From: Heliocybe sulcata
Taxonomy: Eukaryota > Basidiomycota > Agaricomycetes > Gloeophyllales > Gloeophyllaceae
Assembly: GCA_004369045.1 (NCBI GenBank)
Contig: ML213539.1
Location: 54,521-118,520 of the forward strand
Reading direction: 5' to 3'
Length of the DNA: 64,000 nt
Shown here: positions 35,578 to 47,285 of the stretch, piece by piece
How the letters are laid out: the number at the start of each line of letters is the position of its first letter
Numbering within the stretch: the first letter of the stretch is position 1
Notes under the pieces: generated by a model
Database searches by the model: none
Told to the model about the DNA's origin: nothing
Seen by the model: the letters and a program-made list of their open reading frames with translations, nothing else
Translations under genes and position numbers: made by a program

Positions 35578-35790
35578 AAAGTGCCGAAGCAAAAGAATCG
35601 TCCCTGCGACGGGTTCGAACACCCGACCGTGCCACTACAACTACGCGCCATAGGGACCAGACCCCTAGAGGACATCTTACCAGCTTCGCGACGGGGACCT
35701 GCATTTCTTATGGTTTCCATTGTGTATGTACTCAATCATGCACCTGGTCTTTTACCGTCACGAACGCAAGGGTTGTCGATAGACCCTATC
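35578..35790 (-). repeat. tRNA-like unit, right copy of an inverted pair
   Basis: Reverse-oriented partner of 35219-35410. The tRNA-like core is more complete at its ends here: GTCCCT pairs with AGGGAC. A-box-like and B-box-like elements and the trailing TTTT are kept. The shared flank includes CTTGCGTTCGTGACG and GCAGGTCCCCGTCGCGAAGC, so the duplication is larger than the RNA-like core. Confidence 0.5.
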
Positions 35791-35982
35791 TGGCTGGTTT
35801 CGCGCTGGTGCTTCTATGGCATGGGCATCAAGTTTCGCCTATGATTTTTACCGACCCCGAAGTCCTACGTGCCTCTTGCTATCAATGCCATAAACAGGGT
35901 CTTTGCCCGTAGTGAGTGGCATTGACGCGAAACGCGAAACCGTCACGTGCTCCTGCATCCGTGGAAAGAAGGCACAAGCTTG
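35791..35982. other. Intergenic, no gene seen
   Basis: Short spacer up to the transposon's left terminal repeat. Confidence 0.4.
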
Positions 35983-36851
35983 GTGGGTGCGCACAGGACC
36001 CCCGATAATAGGTATCGATGCCTGATCGCGGTCCGGACAAAAAATCGGTCGCCCAGACGCAAATGCCTGATTTTATCCGGACAAAACGGCCGAAAACTGC
36101 TTGAACGCCTGTTTCATTGTCCGGACAAATCGTGGCCATAATATAATGGCCTGATGCGCAGTCCGGACAAAGGCTTGTTGGTGCAGTCGGCAGGCGTATT
36201 GTTGTTATCGTGTTTGACCCGGTGACGCAAGGTTCGAATCTCACGTAGTGCATTTCTTTTTGTTGTTGGTGTCCCATTCAGATTTCTTTTCTATTTCATT
36301 CTTGAGTACTACGAGTCAGCTTATTATATAGTATGCTAAATTGATAATATTGACAATCAAAGTAGTCATATACAATATGAAAACAAGCTAGCAATAGCGC
36401 TGGGTAGCGTGCTTTCTGTGTATTCATGGACATCCGAACGTGTAGCTCACAAGTCCTAGCAGCCGTCACTGAGTTGGAGAAGTTACGCGCCCGCTATCGA
36501 TGAGCTGGGAACAAGGGTGGGGATGGTGGGCACGAGTAGCAGGATGGTTACCTAACGAGTGTATGTTTGATTATGGGCATATAAACCCGTTGCATCGCTC
36601 AGAGAACGCTAGAAATCACTTTTATAGACGATTTATAGCTTTTGAAACGCCTGATCCGAGAATCCGGACGGAAAACTGGGCTGAGGCCTAAGCCCGAAGT
36701 CCGGACAAATGGCCTCAAAATCTCGGACCCCTGATCTAATCCGGACAAAAACAGCCGATTTTTGGAAAATTTATCCGGACAAAATTCCAAAATTTTGGAA
36801 ATCCGGGATCAGGCATCGATACCTATTATCGGGGGTCCTGTGCGCACCCAC
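35983..36851. mobile_element. Non-autonomous DNA transposon (MITE-like) with ~45-bp TIRs
   Basis: The left end GTGGGTGCGCACAGGACCCC continues as an inverted match to the right end for about 45 bp (35983-36026 against 36808-36851). Just inside each end lie four copies of TCCGGAC, most continuing as AAA (near 36032, 36074, 36120, 36161 and 36661, 36702, 36741, 36774), all in one orientation on the plus strand. Such subterminal repeats commonly bind transposase. No transposase is encoded. A clear target duplication was not found; one-base length difference at the tips leaves the exact ends uncertain. Confidence 0.85.
36170..36250 (+). other. tRNA-like segment inside the MITE
   Basis: Contains TTGGTGCAGTCGGCAGGC (A-box-like), GGTTCGAATC (B-box-like) and a trailing TTTCTTTTT. 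The T stem does not pair and no acceptor stem closes, so it is not a working tRNA; it may be a tRNA relic or SINE fragment captured by the element. Confidence 0.35.
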
Positions 36852-37436
36852 AATGCTTCGCAAACTAGCCGTACCGGTGACCGAGCCCTGGCGACTCTCA
36901 CAGGACACCCCGTCTACCTCCGCATCATGGCTATGTATGTATTGGCATAGGCTCATTCAGGCCGGCGTGAGAGGACTTGACAGCATAGCTTCTTCATATG
37001 ATGATTCCGGACTGTTCTCTTTTCCCCGAGGCTCTGTCCAGCCAGAGGTCACCTGACGTCTGGCACTTTAAACGGGCCATGAAGAAGGTATGAATTCCAT
37101 ATCTACGTGTCTATCATGCACTGACCTGCTCAGCAGACGCTGGCATACGGCCGACATCTGCCTTATGAGAAATATCTATTATGGGATACATGGCCTCGAC
37201 GATTTCCCGCTGCAACATTACGACTTTCCCAAGTCAGCCAAGTACCGGAGACTCGCCCATGGGCTCTCCGGGCCGCATCCATCTGACCTGCTCCTGGGCC
37301 CGTTACGTCTAATACGGGGGTATACTCCTTCCGAACTCAAACGCTGGAAGACCCGACCTGGATACTCAATACTCAACACCTGTCTCCGACTGGCACGGTT
37401 TCGCACAAGGTCAAGAGAGACCGAGGTGCTACACCG
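36852..37436. other. Intergenic, cerato-platanin upstream region
   Basis: No gene supported. Confidence 0.4.
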
Positions 37437-37443
37437 TATAAAA
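37437..37443 (+). promoter_or_regulatory. TATA box of cerato-platanin gene
   Basis: TATAAAA, 94 bp upstream of the start codon and followed by a C/A-rich leader. Confidence 0.65.
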
Positions 37444-37530
37444 CGTCTGCCTCCAGCAGGAGCAACTACCAAGCAAGCACCACAAGCTTTCACACCAACA
37501 CATTCATCCCTAACCAACCAAACGACCATC

Positions 37531-37950
37531 ATGCAATTCCTACTTGCCTTGATCTCCCTCGCCGCTGCCGTTATGCCCTTCGCCCAGGCTGACACGGTCT
37601 CTTACGACACGACGTACGACAACTCCGGCCAATCCCTCTCGACCGTCGCCTGTTCCGACGGACCCAACGGCCTCATGTCCAAGGGTTACACCACCTTTGG
37701 ATCACTGCCGGATTTCCCCTACATAGGCGGAGCCGCCGCCGTTGCATCCTGGGACTCCCCCAACTGCGGGACGTGCTGGCAGCTCACATACAACGGCAAG
37801 TCGATCAACGTGCTGGCGGTCGACCACGCCGATAGTGGGTTCAACATTGCGGAGGAGGCGATGAACGACTTGACCGATGGTCAAGCCGTCTTCTTGGGAA
37901 GGATCGACGCTGTTGCTACGCAGGTCGATGCCTCTCAGTGTGGCCTGTGA
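37531..37950 (+). CDS. Cerato-platanin family secreted protein
   Basis: Single exon, 139 residues. Signal peptide MQFLLALISLAAAVMPFAQA, then mature DTVSYDTTYDNSGQSLSTVACSDG (given here as positions 21-44), GYTTFGSLPDFPYIGGA, NCGTCWQLTYNGKSINVLA and the C-terminal ASQCGL. Four cysteines at the family positions form two disulfides. Cerato-platanins are small wall-associated, chitin-binding or expansin-like proteins that can also elicit plant defences. The gene is convergent with the GH81 glucanase 300 bp downstream. Confidence 0.95.
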   Translation: MQFLLALISLAAAVMPFAQADTVSYDTTYDNSGQSLSTVACSDGPNGLMSKGYTTFGSLPDFPYIGGAAAVASWDSPNCGTCWQLTYNGKSINVLAVDHADSGFNIAEEAMNDLTDGQAVFLGRIDAVATQVDASQCGL

Positions 37951-38247
37951 ACAGACAATCGTGAGTGAACGCAGTAAATCTCCAAGTCAGCGTGATTGAC
38001 GAGCGATTCAATTCGTAGAGGCAAATGGGCACTCTTCGTAATAATGGGCTTGATTAGCTAGGAACGGACTTCTCATGGACATTCTTGTATCTGCACGGAC
38101 ATGTTGTATCAGCACTGTAACGAGTTTGGGATGTTATGTGTCATGACACTGACGGTTATGAGAAATGTATGGCGCTTGTAACGAGATCCGGTCAATATTG
38201 CGACATGCCCGTCTCCACCTGTCTCTCTCTCTCTGTCACCCTAAGGG

Positions 38248-40762
38248 TCAGATATTGCCATTGCCCCATGCTGCGGAGCCATGAGTCACACTGACAACTG
38301 GATAGAATAGATGCCTACCCGAAGCAAGTAAAAGGTACCACGTCCTGCTAGCTCCTTGGTCGAGCCACTCAGTCTTGAAGTTGTGGCTCGCGAAGAACTC
38401 CCAGGCCCTCTGAGGATCGACCAAGGCATAATTGGCGTATAGTATACCTCTCCAGCCGCCCTCCACCTTGTCAACTCGGCCTCCGGAGAAGTGGCGCGAC
38501 CACTCCTCCTGCACGAATTTACCGGAGCGAATATACGGCGAGACGGGCGAGATAGGTATCATATGGATCCCTTGGATGAAGTGAGTCTCTGACCCAAAGT
38601 ACGTCGCATGGTCGCATTTATTTTCGAACAGCTAAATGCAGTATTTCACTTCAGATTACGACTTGTATATATAGATAGGGACATACTATTCCAGTAACCT
38701 TGTTCTTGATAAACCTTGGTGGCTGATTGACGTTGGAGTTCTCCATCAAGAAATAATTTTGGAAGACTCGTCGTTGGATCGCCAGCATGAGACTACCTCG
38801 GGCTTCTGTCGCTTTGTCGCCTGCTACCGAGCCCCACAGCTTCAGTGCGTATGAGAAATAAGCGTCTTCCGACGTAGATTCCTGGTCTTTGCCGTCAGCG
38901 GACTCGAACAGTCCCTTGGCCCAGCTGTGGCCGTGGAACCAATCGAAGGCTCGAGAGACAGGGAAATGGACATCTTGCTCGCTCGGGTTCGCGGCCTGAT
39001 ATTATCAGCTTTACTACAGCGCCGGATCAGGACATGGCGATACCCACATCACGGACAAGGTTGTTCACAAAGTCGCGATGCAAGTCCAGCCAGGTGGTTG
39101 TGTTATGTAGCTCTTTGTCTAGACGAGCCACAACAGCGGCTGCATGGACGAAGTAGCCGTAATGAAAATGATGGTCGTCTGCCAAGCGAGTCATTTAAGT
39201 TACGTACGAGCCAATCTTCCAAGAAATACGTACTATAACAGCCATTGCCAAAATCGCTCATCAAGTCTCTTGTCTTATATATAGCCGTCGTCACAAGCCC
39301 CTTCCAAATACCTGGCCCGAATTCGCTCAGCCAAATTACTCCAGGCAGGAAGATGGCGAAGGACTGTACCATCGTAGGCAAGAGGATACTGCTGCCTATT
39401 TTCGACAAATCGAGCGAGCGCCTCCCTTACTTTTTCCAGAAGCGCACCTGCGAGCTCTCTGTCCTGTAAAGCGTCCCATGCAGCCCAGACCAAACAGGCG
39501 AACTTGTCAACTGCCTTGCCGCTGAAATACATGCTATCCAGATCGCTCTGCTGTGACGCGTCTTGCATGGACTCTTCTATGGCTGCACGGCGTATAATCT
39601 CCTTCGCGCTCTCGCTGAGACCGCCGGATCCAGGATCAAAAGTCGCGCTGGTTGGAGAGAACCCAAGGGCAGAAGGGAGATCCGTCTCCGACATAACCCA
39701 GCGATCCGATACGACAGCCGTCATGAAACCTTTCGTGGTTGACTGCAAGCCCAACCGGGACTGAACTCGGGAAGCGGTATGTCTGTCGAAGGACTGGATG
39801 TGGTGAGGAAGCGCATACATGAGCAAGGGAGCAGAGGAGGATCCCTCTCTGACATAGTTAAAGGAGTAGGTGCCGATACTGCCGTCCACCGACCCTGCGA
39901 TTGCCATAGCTGTGGGCCAACCTCCGGTGCAAGCATCGATGACCGCTTCAAGCTGCGGAGTTTCTTCAGGAACTTTGGCCAATTGTATGGCACCAGTGAA
40001 ACGATTCGATGCTTGGATACGAGAATTATTCGATATCTTCAACGTGAAGCCTTGCCCATCGAAGCTGTGAGCATACAACAACCACGTCTTCCCGTCCTCC
40101 AGCAGTATCCGCCACTTCCCAACACCAGGTGTAGCGTGCTTCTCCTGCCGCACCTTGCGGAAGAACACGGCGGACTCGAATTGCGGGGTGAGATCAGCGT
40201 ATATCCCCGTGATGAATCCACAGCCCTGCAGAAGAGGGAATGTGATGCGTCGTCCGTGATCGCCGGGACCAAGGTGCAGCCTGAAATTTACAGAGAACTG
40301 AGTTGGGGAGTCCAAGGACATGTAGGACAGCGCCGGAGTGAACTCCGCGGCAGAGAAGGTCATCGACTGGATTCCAATGGGGTTTATGTAGTATTGGGCC
40401 GGGTCGGAGGAGGGATCAGGTCCATACGCCTGTAGCCTCAGTCGGATCGCAGTCCCTCAAGTACTATTGCTAGTGACCGTGCACACCTTCTGATTTCGAT
40501 CGACATGAGAGACGCTCAAACCCCAGCTGCGTAGGACTCCCGAGTCTCCTCTGCTCCACCAGACACTGTACGGATGAAGCCATACTCCTTGGCTTTGCGA
40601 ACCTAGGAACAGATTCGCATAGAATTTATTGGTTTGGAGAGGTGTCTTATCGCTCACTTTCAACGACTTGGGCCGGACGGGGTGGTTGGTGTATACATCG
40701 AACAAAGGCACGCCTGTCGAGATGGGAGTGAAGATGTCCTCAACCACGTCCATTCCAGGCAT
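38248..40762 (-). CDS. Glycoside hydrolase family 81 endo-1,3-beta-glucanase
   Basis: Minus-strand exons 40762-40487, 40429-39370, 39311-39234, 39178-39048, 38995-38687 and 38631-38248 give 745 residues. GH81 blocks: FTPISTGVPLFDVYTNHP and NKFYANLFLGSQSQGVWLHP at the start; YYINPIGIQSMTFSA; then DFGNGCY/NDHHFHYGYFVHAAAV (about 465-487, catalytic Asp region), FDWFHGHSWAKGLFE and SADGKDQESTSED (catalytic Glu region), and SRTWYLL near the end. It cleaves beta-1,3-glucan of the fungal wall. No signal peptide precedes the first block, so it may be cytosolic, unconventionally exported, or lack a still unseen first exon. A 48-nt segment (38268-38315 or close) could be an in-frame intron in the last exon. 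Confidence 0.9.
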
Positions 40763-41182
40763 AAATTCGTGTAAAAGGCTGCTGAACAAGACGAGCAGCG
40801 ACAAATGGAAGTCAGTACTTCCCCCCGGCAGCGTAGTACAGTTCGAACGCTGAGCCAGAGACTTCGAGCTAATACGACGCAGTCCCAGTCGAGGTTCGCG
40901 ACGAGCGGCAGGATGCTTTACGCATATACCCTAGTGCCTCCAGCCAAAGTGAGCCTTGGGCAGCGTGTTGAAGACGCCTGGTCCGGGATGCTCAAAGATG
41001 TCGAACAAGTCGAGGAGCGGACAGAGAGGACCGTGGGAACTAAGCGTAGCCGGTAGAATGCAGAATTCATTGAGAAGCTGATCATGACTAGGAAGAACGA
41101 AGCGGCCATATATTCCTCGGTGCATATCAGAAATACTAGTGCAACTGGTTCTTCCGTGCTGCTTCTCGAGCTCGTGATGTCT
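40763..41182. other. GH81 upstream region with an unassigned frame
   Basis: A minus-strand frame at 41125-40931 reads LLDLFDIFEHPGPGVFNTLP and KAHFGWRH before its stop and looks protein-like. It may belong with the Cys-rich frame just upstream, but no splice joins them convincingly. Confidence 0.3.
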
Positions 41183-41668
41183 TCAGCGGTGCTGAGATCC
41201 TTCCACAATCTTTCTAGATATTTCTGCAGGTTTTACCCGCTGGGTGCATTGCTTGGACGTGAATGGCGGCGACTTGTCAGTACAGCCTCCTGTCGTACCA
41301 GTGTCACTGACACTTTCTCCAAGACCATCTATTATTAAGGTGGTTTCAGATCCTACTGGTGAGCAGCTTCGGAGTTTTTCTAAAGCAAGAGCTGGCTGAC
41401 ACGGAGCGCAGTAGCCATCTTCGCCACTCAAGGTGGGACAGGAATATCCCATACAGCGGGCCCTGAAAGTATCTGAAGCGCAGTCTAGGTCACCCTTGCC
41501 TGCCCTCGTCCCTTCCCACGGGAGGCAGGCACATGCTCCCTCCAGCGCAAGGGCCGCACTGCAATTCCCGGACGGTGTTCTCTTCAGCTCCCGCGAGCGG
41601 TCGGAGCTTGTCCAGAAGCCATAAGTGAGAACATAACGGTCGGACCAAGCTGCGCATTTGCCAACCAA
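41183..41668 (-). CDS. Unrecognised cysteine-rich frame (possible exon)
   Basis: A 161-codon minus-strand frame with 12 cysteines, including ACACLPWEG, LDCASDTFRARCMG, SCPTLSGEDGYCAPC and GGCTDK. Directly upstream another frame reads MLWLRNCLAVTLAV, which resembles a signal peptide, but is out of frame and no clean GT-AG junction links them. It could be an exon of a small secreted protein gene or a chance frame. I do not recognise a family. Confidence 0.3.
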   Translation of the reverse strand: MVGKCAAWSDRYVLTYGFWTSSDRSRELKRTPSGNCSAALALEGACACLPWEGTRAGKGDLDCASDTFRARCMGYSCPTLSGEDGYCAPCQPALALEKLRSCSPVGSETTLIIDGLGESVSDTGTTGGCTDKSPPFTSKQCTQRVKPAEISRKIVEGSQHR

Positions 41669-44123
41669 CTGCCAAAGTCACTGCAAGACAGTTCCGGAGC
41701 CACAGCATTTTCTGTACGGTGACGAGCGTAGGTTCTCTCTGTCCAGCCAAAGGGCTACGAGCCTGGGCACTGGCGGTCACCCGAATGAAGCTGAAGCTCC
41801 ATGCGCTTCGTAACGCGGTGGGCACAGCCGATCTACTAAAACAATTGCGTGTTTTTTTTTCTCTCGATTTCGGTCTATACGCTTTCTGGCCCATTGCACC
41901 CTAAACTTACAGTGCATTTTTCTAGCATGGTTCGCGAACGATCACGACATCTGGGCAGATTGACAGCTTCTGACGATCCATCTGGTCCTTCGCCCGGTGA
42001 TAGCTTCTGGATTTATCTCGTCCTCTGCATGAAGGCAGATGCCGGTACGACGTTTTTCCGAACCACTGCGAACTCCAATGGGGGAATGCGGCCGCAGTAC
42101 CGATCCATCATTCATGGGTGTCGTGTACTGATGGTGCTCACGAATTGCTGTCCTGTCTTTATCTTCTCAAAAAACGACATCTGGGGTAACATGCGGAATG
42201 CGGCTTTATTGTTTCCCGACTCTTCTCTGCTGTGTGGCTCGCTGCCGATATCTACCGCTTTACGGGGAAGCAGCTCCGACATATGACCCTCTGTGGCATA
42301 ATCAAGCCCGGTTGTCTCCGATCAATGATGCGACTGTGGCACTCCAAGTCAGCAGCTTACATGCCTGTACCTCCTATCGACACTACCACCGCAGAAATGA
42401 GCCGTTATCTCGAATAACCCCAGCCCTTCTTCCGACCCAGAAGGACGGCACGCTCTCATGATCTCATGAGGCAGTCAGCGCTGCCGGAACGCTGCATAGT
42501 CGGCCCTCCGCTCTCATTTATTTGAGCTGAAATCAACGTCAAGCCGCCCCTTACGGCGTTTTCAGCTCCTGGCCTATGTTCCTGCACTTTTCCAAAGGCA
42601 CTTGGAACTCTATGCCGCGAGATATAAAATAATCAAAAACAACCGCTGGCTAGCCTTATTCAGATCGAGCAAAGCGAGCACGTTCTGGCTTAGCAACGGT
42701 CACCGTCCACGCCACGTGCAGCGTGGTCTCGGAAGGATATTCGGGAAGTGTAAGGGAGTCAAACAATTAAAGGAGCCCCTATCTTTACCCATTGGCCGCC
42801 AACTAGCCACCGACTGTGATTGGTCTCCAGGCCTGCACGGACTTTGCGTGGGGCTCCCCATCTGAGATCGGTCTGGAAGCGGGACATTCGATTGCAACGC
42901 CACAGCCACAGCCCGACGGCGCAGTTGAGTTGATTATTTTATTTTATTTGGCTACAGTTTTCTCGAGTATTGCGGACGCCGATCATTACTCAAACCAGCC
43001 ACTAAATATCCCTAATTCTTGGAGCTGTTTCCCACTCACGAGATCTTCTTTCTCCGTGTTTGCGGCCCTCGTCACCAGCTCGCTTGCAGTCTCTTTGCAA
43101 TGACAACGGTTATCGCGTCTAGCCTAGTTCGCAACTGCCATCACAAATGTCTTACCCACAACCCAAAGTCCTTCATGCATTTGATGAGCGCCCACAGGCG
43201 AAGGTCCTGTATTCCATTGCCAGCTACCGGCAATCTAATTCTTTCGGGGTCAGTCGCAAAACGAACCTGATCGGGGCGGCCTGATTATACGCATCAGGTG
43301 TCAGCGCATGCCAATCCACGTAGAACCCAAGTTCCTGTTATGGCGCATAACGTGGCACGGACCTTACTCTGTCGAAACAACGTGGCCCAATGTGGCTGCT
43401 GCCCGTTAATTGAGCTGTGGCATGGGGCAGTGACCCTAGCGTGGCCTGTCCTGAATATTCCCTCCCCTGACGAACAGAATTGAATAGATGACGATTTCCC
43501 GGGCCTGCCACGCGCGAGCGACGACATAGGAGCCCAAGGGCCTGGCCCTGATAACAGTAAGTACTATAGTTGGGAATAATTAAAGCAGTGATCATCTCGA
43601 ACAATAGTCTTCGGTCACTATGAGAAGAAAATCCCGGAAAAGCTGGCTGTCGTGTGGATATTTGCCGTAGGCCGACCACAGCACGTTGGCAAGTCGGTTA
43701 TCGAAAGAATAGATGCCGGGCCGTCCTGGCGTTCGGTATAGAGAAGCAAAGAGAAGCCCGGCTGATAAATCTTAGACCCCGGCGGAGGTCGCGCAAAGCC
43801 ATATTCGGGGCAATCTCGATTACGATCGAGGTCGGGTAATTTGGATCGGGGCCATCTGATGCCCTAAAATCACCGGCCGATAGTGTCTTTAGTTACCGAG
43901 CGCCTGCGCGACAATAGCTGGGCCCCAAATCTACCGCGCTTTCCGCCACTCAGGAATTCGGGAAGTTTGCCACAAATCTCCAAATATAAGTCGCCTCTCG
44001 CACGATGCTGGAGGGATTTAAACTCCACCCCATAAGCGTATATATCCCATCCCCCGCCGTTCACGTCTTACCTTGCGTCCCCCGACGTACCCATACCTCC
44101 GCTCCCATTACTTGACACGAACA
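41669..44123. other. Long gene-poor region
   Basis: About 2.4 kb without a supported exon chain on either strand. The right end, near 44036-44045, has a TATATA tract upstream of the HMG-box gene. Confidence 0.4.
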
Positions 44124-45504
44124 ATGTCCATCAACGCATACTCACACAAGCCCCGTGTCCTGGGTTGGGCACCCGTCGACGATACCTTTGACCAAACCAT
44201 CGAGATACCCCGTGGCATGGAGCAATACTTTGAAACTCCCTGGACTGTGAGCGTGCAGCACATAACGTCAGGACATCATAAGCTGACCCATACGATACCT
44301 ACAGTGCCATGCCGATGCGCCTTCAAGCGGTCCTTCCAACGCGTCCTCACCAGCGTCCATCCTCGACAGCCTTTCCTGTGAAGCCCCGCGCCGCCACCAG
44401 CGCGTCGCTCGCGAGCGCGACCCCAACCGCATCCCCCGCCCACAAAACCCTTTCATCATCTTCCGCTGCGAATACGTTAAAAAGAACACCAAAGCCGGCG
44501 ACTCCGCCGCCGCCGCCAAGACCGCCTCCAAGCGCGCCGGGGAGGAGTGGCACAAGCTGCCCGCCGAGGGGAAGGCCTACTACAAGGCGCGCGCCGCGGA
44601 GGAAAAGAGGCTGCACCGGATCAAGTATCCGGACTATACCTTCAAGCCTCGGCGGTCGGAGACGAGGCAGAAGCCCTCCAGGACTGGACCGGTGGCCAAG
44701 GACCGCCAGGCTGGCGTGACCCGCCTGATTGCGCGCACTCGCGGCGAGTCTGCGTCGGGCTGCGAGAGTGCTTCGAGTCCCGGTTCTTCTCCTGAGCCCG
44801 CATACCTATCGACGCCGCAGCCCAGTCCCTCGGACATCAGGCATCCTGTGCTATCGATGCCAGAGGAACGTTATCCCGCCACCGCCGGGCAGGCCTATCA
44901 ATGCGTCCAAAGCCTCTACCATTCTCATGGAGAGTTCACGGGTTACGCCTCCGGCCTTTCGTATGCACCCTATGGTATGGCGGCTGTCAACGACGTGAGT
45001 AGGCGCAGCATTTTCGCATGTCAACCTCGAACTTACTGGATTCCGTAATAGGACGTATGGTCTGCGTATCCCAGCCAATATGAAGCTGCCAAGTTCCCAG
45101 ATCAGCAGGCTATGACCACTGCAGACTCATACAACCAATACGAGAGTGGATCGCTCCTGCATCCGGAGCCCCAAGGTAAGCTTTCGGATTGCGTCGCTTG
45201 CTGTTGCGCTGACCGAGCCCTCGACCTAGACACTGGAATGCACGGGGACCTGTCCCTCCAAAACGAGACTGCCTTCTTCTCCCAGTACGTGCAAATGGGC
45301 AGCCTATCCGGCGAAGACGCGTGGAACCAGAGCTTCTACGACTCCAGCTCCGTGTCCAGCCACAGCTCTCCCTCTTACTTCGACTACTCGTCTCCTTCAT
45401 CCCAGACGCCGTGCGAGGAGTTCGAGCGGCTGGCAATGCCGCACAGGCAGGCGAAAGTGGCGGGCATGTGGCCCCATGATGCCGCGAGCGGCAGTCAGAA
45501 TTAG
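44124..45504 (+). CDS. HMG-box transcription factor
   Basis: Exons 44124-44246, 44305-44994, 45052-45175 and 45230-45504 give 403 residues. The HMG box spans about residues 84-155: RIPRPQNPFIIFRCEYVKKN, KTASKRAGEEWHKLPAEGK, AYYKARAAEEKRLHRIKYPD, ending YTFKPRRS. The start IPRPxNxFIIFR and the ending YxPRR-like motif match sequence-specific fungal MATA_HMG/ROX1-type boxes. The C-terminal half is Ser/Tyr/Gln-rich and probably a regulatory domain. It would bind DNA in the nucleus; in mushrooms such factors control mating, fruiting and stress. No neighbouring mating-type genes were seen, so a MAT role is not supported. Confidence 0.9.
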
Positions 45505-46739
45505 GGGCCGTGCCATTGCCTACGACCTAGCCACGATTAGTCCCGACTCAAGAACGATCAGTGACGAGACGATATACCACGGGCAGGTCCCTTCCACTTC
45601 ACGAATATGCCACTCATGATTTCCATGTCCTATGCTTGTAACGTTCAACTATATGTGTTATGATTATCTGCTGCAGGCCGGCGTTCTCTGGTGGTTTTGA
45701 CGGTGTCGTATGCATTGTACGCGTAGAGTGGTGTATAGTACTGTAGTCCCACGCGAGCCTGTATTGATAGCATTTCGAATTCGTATATCAAATTAGACTT
45801 GTGTTCCTCCCGATCCGTTCGGGTCCGATGCACTGACCCACTATCAAGTCCGAGCGGTTGACGTCGACTGACTGAAGATCTGCATCAATATCGTTCCGTG
45901 AAAAAGATAGATGAGCAATTCACCGGCTTGGTTTGACCGGCAGCACTAGTGTCGAGATGGGAGAGGGGACCAAACGGTGCAAAAAACTTGTACCAGTCAA
46001 GGTATATCCGGGCCGGAATACTAGGTCGAGTTGTTGATGCAACTAATGATATTCCGACGACTACTTTGCATATTGTCCCCGCGAATGGCCTTCTTTTTCT
46101 TTTTGCGCGGGTTGAAGAGTACTGTCCCTTCGGTCCCCCCAGGCATCGACTAGATTTGGGGTGAGCCGTCGCTACCCAGCGCTACATTTAATTCGGGCGT
46201 CATCTGCAATTTCGTTTCAACCGTTGTCCACGAAAGGCATAGATGTGTATAGCAGATAAATTTGCCTGGTTTGCTTGGTAGTATAGACTGCAGAGACGTC
46301 GCCAGGGCTCGACAAGACGCAGCTGGCTGGGCTGTCGCGTCACGCCACAACTTGTGGAAGTGGGCCATTGCTACGCATGGCATTGTACGAGTCCTGAGTT
46401 TGCAATTTTCTGAAGTAAGTTAGGTGCATTCCACTTAAATATGGTGCACAGCAGTAAATGCAATAATGTACAAGTAGCTAATACATTATATATATACATT
46501 GACAGAGGCACTATCTACAAGAAGATCAAAAGCACAACACCACATACTACCTAAATACTAAGGGGAAAAGAGAAGTAAGTTGATAAGCAGAAACTGATGT
46601 AGAAGGACATAGGCATGTGGAGGCTACTGGATGGTGCCCACCAAATTAGCAGCATTATTCACTTTGGGGAATTTATCTGTCCATTTGTAAGCAGTTTTGT
46701 GATGTAATCTGCTTACATAAACATTACTAACAACTTACC
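45505..46739. other. Intergenic, becoming AT-rich to the right
   Basis: No gene supported. From about 46390 the base composition shifts to AT-rich, unlike the flanking coding DNA, which suggests decayed transposon sequence. Confidence 0.4.
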
Positions 46740-47020
46740 TGAATGCTTCTGGTTATTCTGAATTTTTGCGCATTTTAGGCGATTTATTTGAGTTTATTCA
46801 CACTACTGAAAGTCATATGGCGTTGTCCATGTGGTTATATGAGCGGAAATCTAGGTTTGTCCAACAGCTCTTGGTTATCCTGATTTTTTTGCGCATTTTA
46901 CCACTTAATTTATGCTGCTGGAAGCCAATCAGCACCATCTTTTGTGCTTATAAAAGCGTGGATTTTCGGATGGCTTGGTGCTGCTGATTATCCCGAATTT
47001 CTATGTATTTTTTGAGTTGA
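46740..47020. repeat. Degenerate tandem repeat, about 110-125 bp unit
   Basis: Three diverged copies of a GGTTATYCTGAATTTTTGCG motif begin near 46750, 46874 and 46984, each followed by ATTTTA-like sequence. The family was not recognised. Confidence 0.45.
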
Positions 47021-47285
47021 TTTCAATGGGAAAATGCCTTTATACAGGATTTGATACATAGCAGCGTGTTATTAATAGCACTTATAGCACTGCCTCCACC
47101 TTCCAGAATATTTGGTGATTTTTTCGCCATTGTTTCCCTATTTTCTTCGCTGTCTGTGAAGGCAACATGAGCTTACATCATGCTGATTATGTCAGAGCAT
47201 GGCTATGACGCACTTGCATGTTCCGATTGTTGCAATTATTTCGCTGCATGTGCGTCATAGTTGCCTTAATGGGAACCCATCACAG

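Noticed and set aside
39275-40363. Treating the 362-codon frame as a gene on its own
   Set aside because: It is the central exon of the GH81 gene; motifs continue through splice junctions on both sides.
44124-45504. Mating-type locus identity for the HMG-box gene
   Set aside because: No homeodomain, pheromone or receptor genes nearby; the HMG box alone is not enough.
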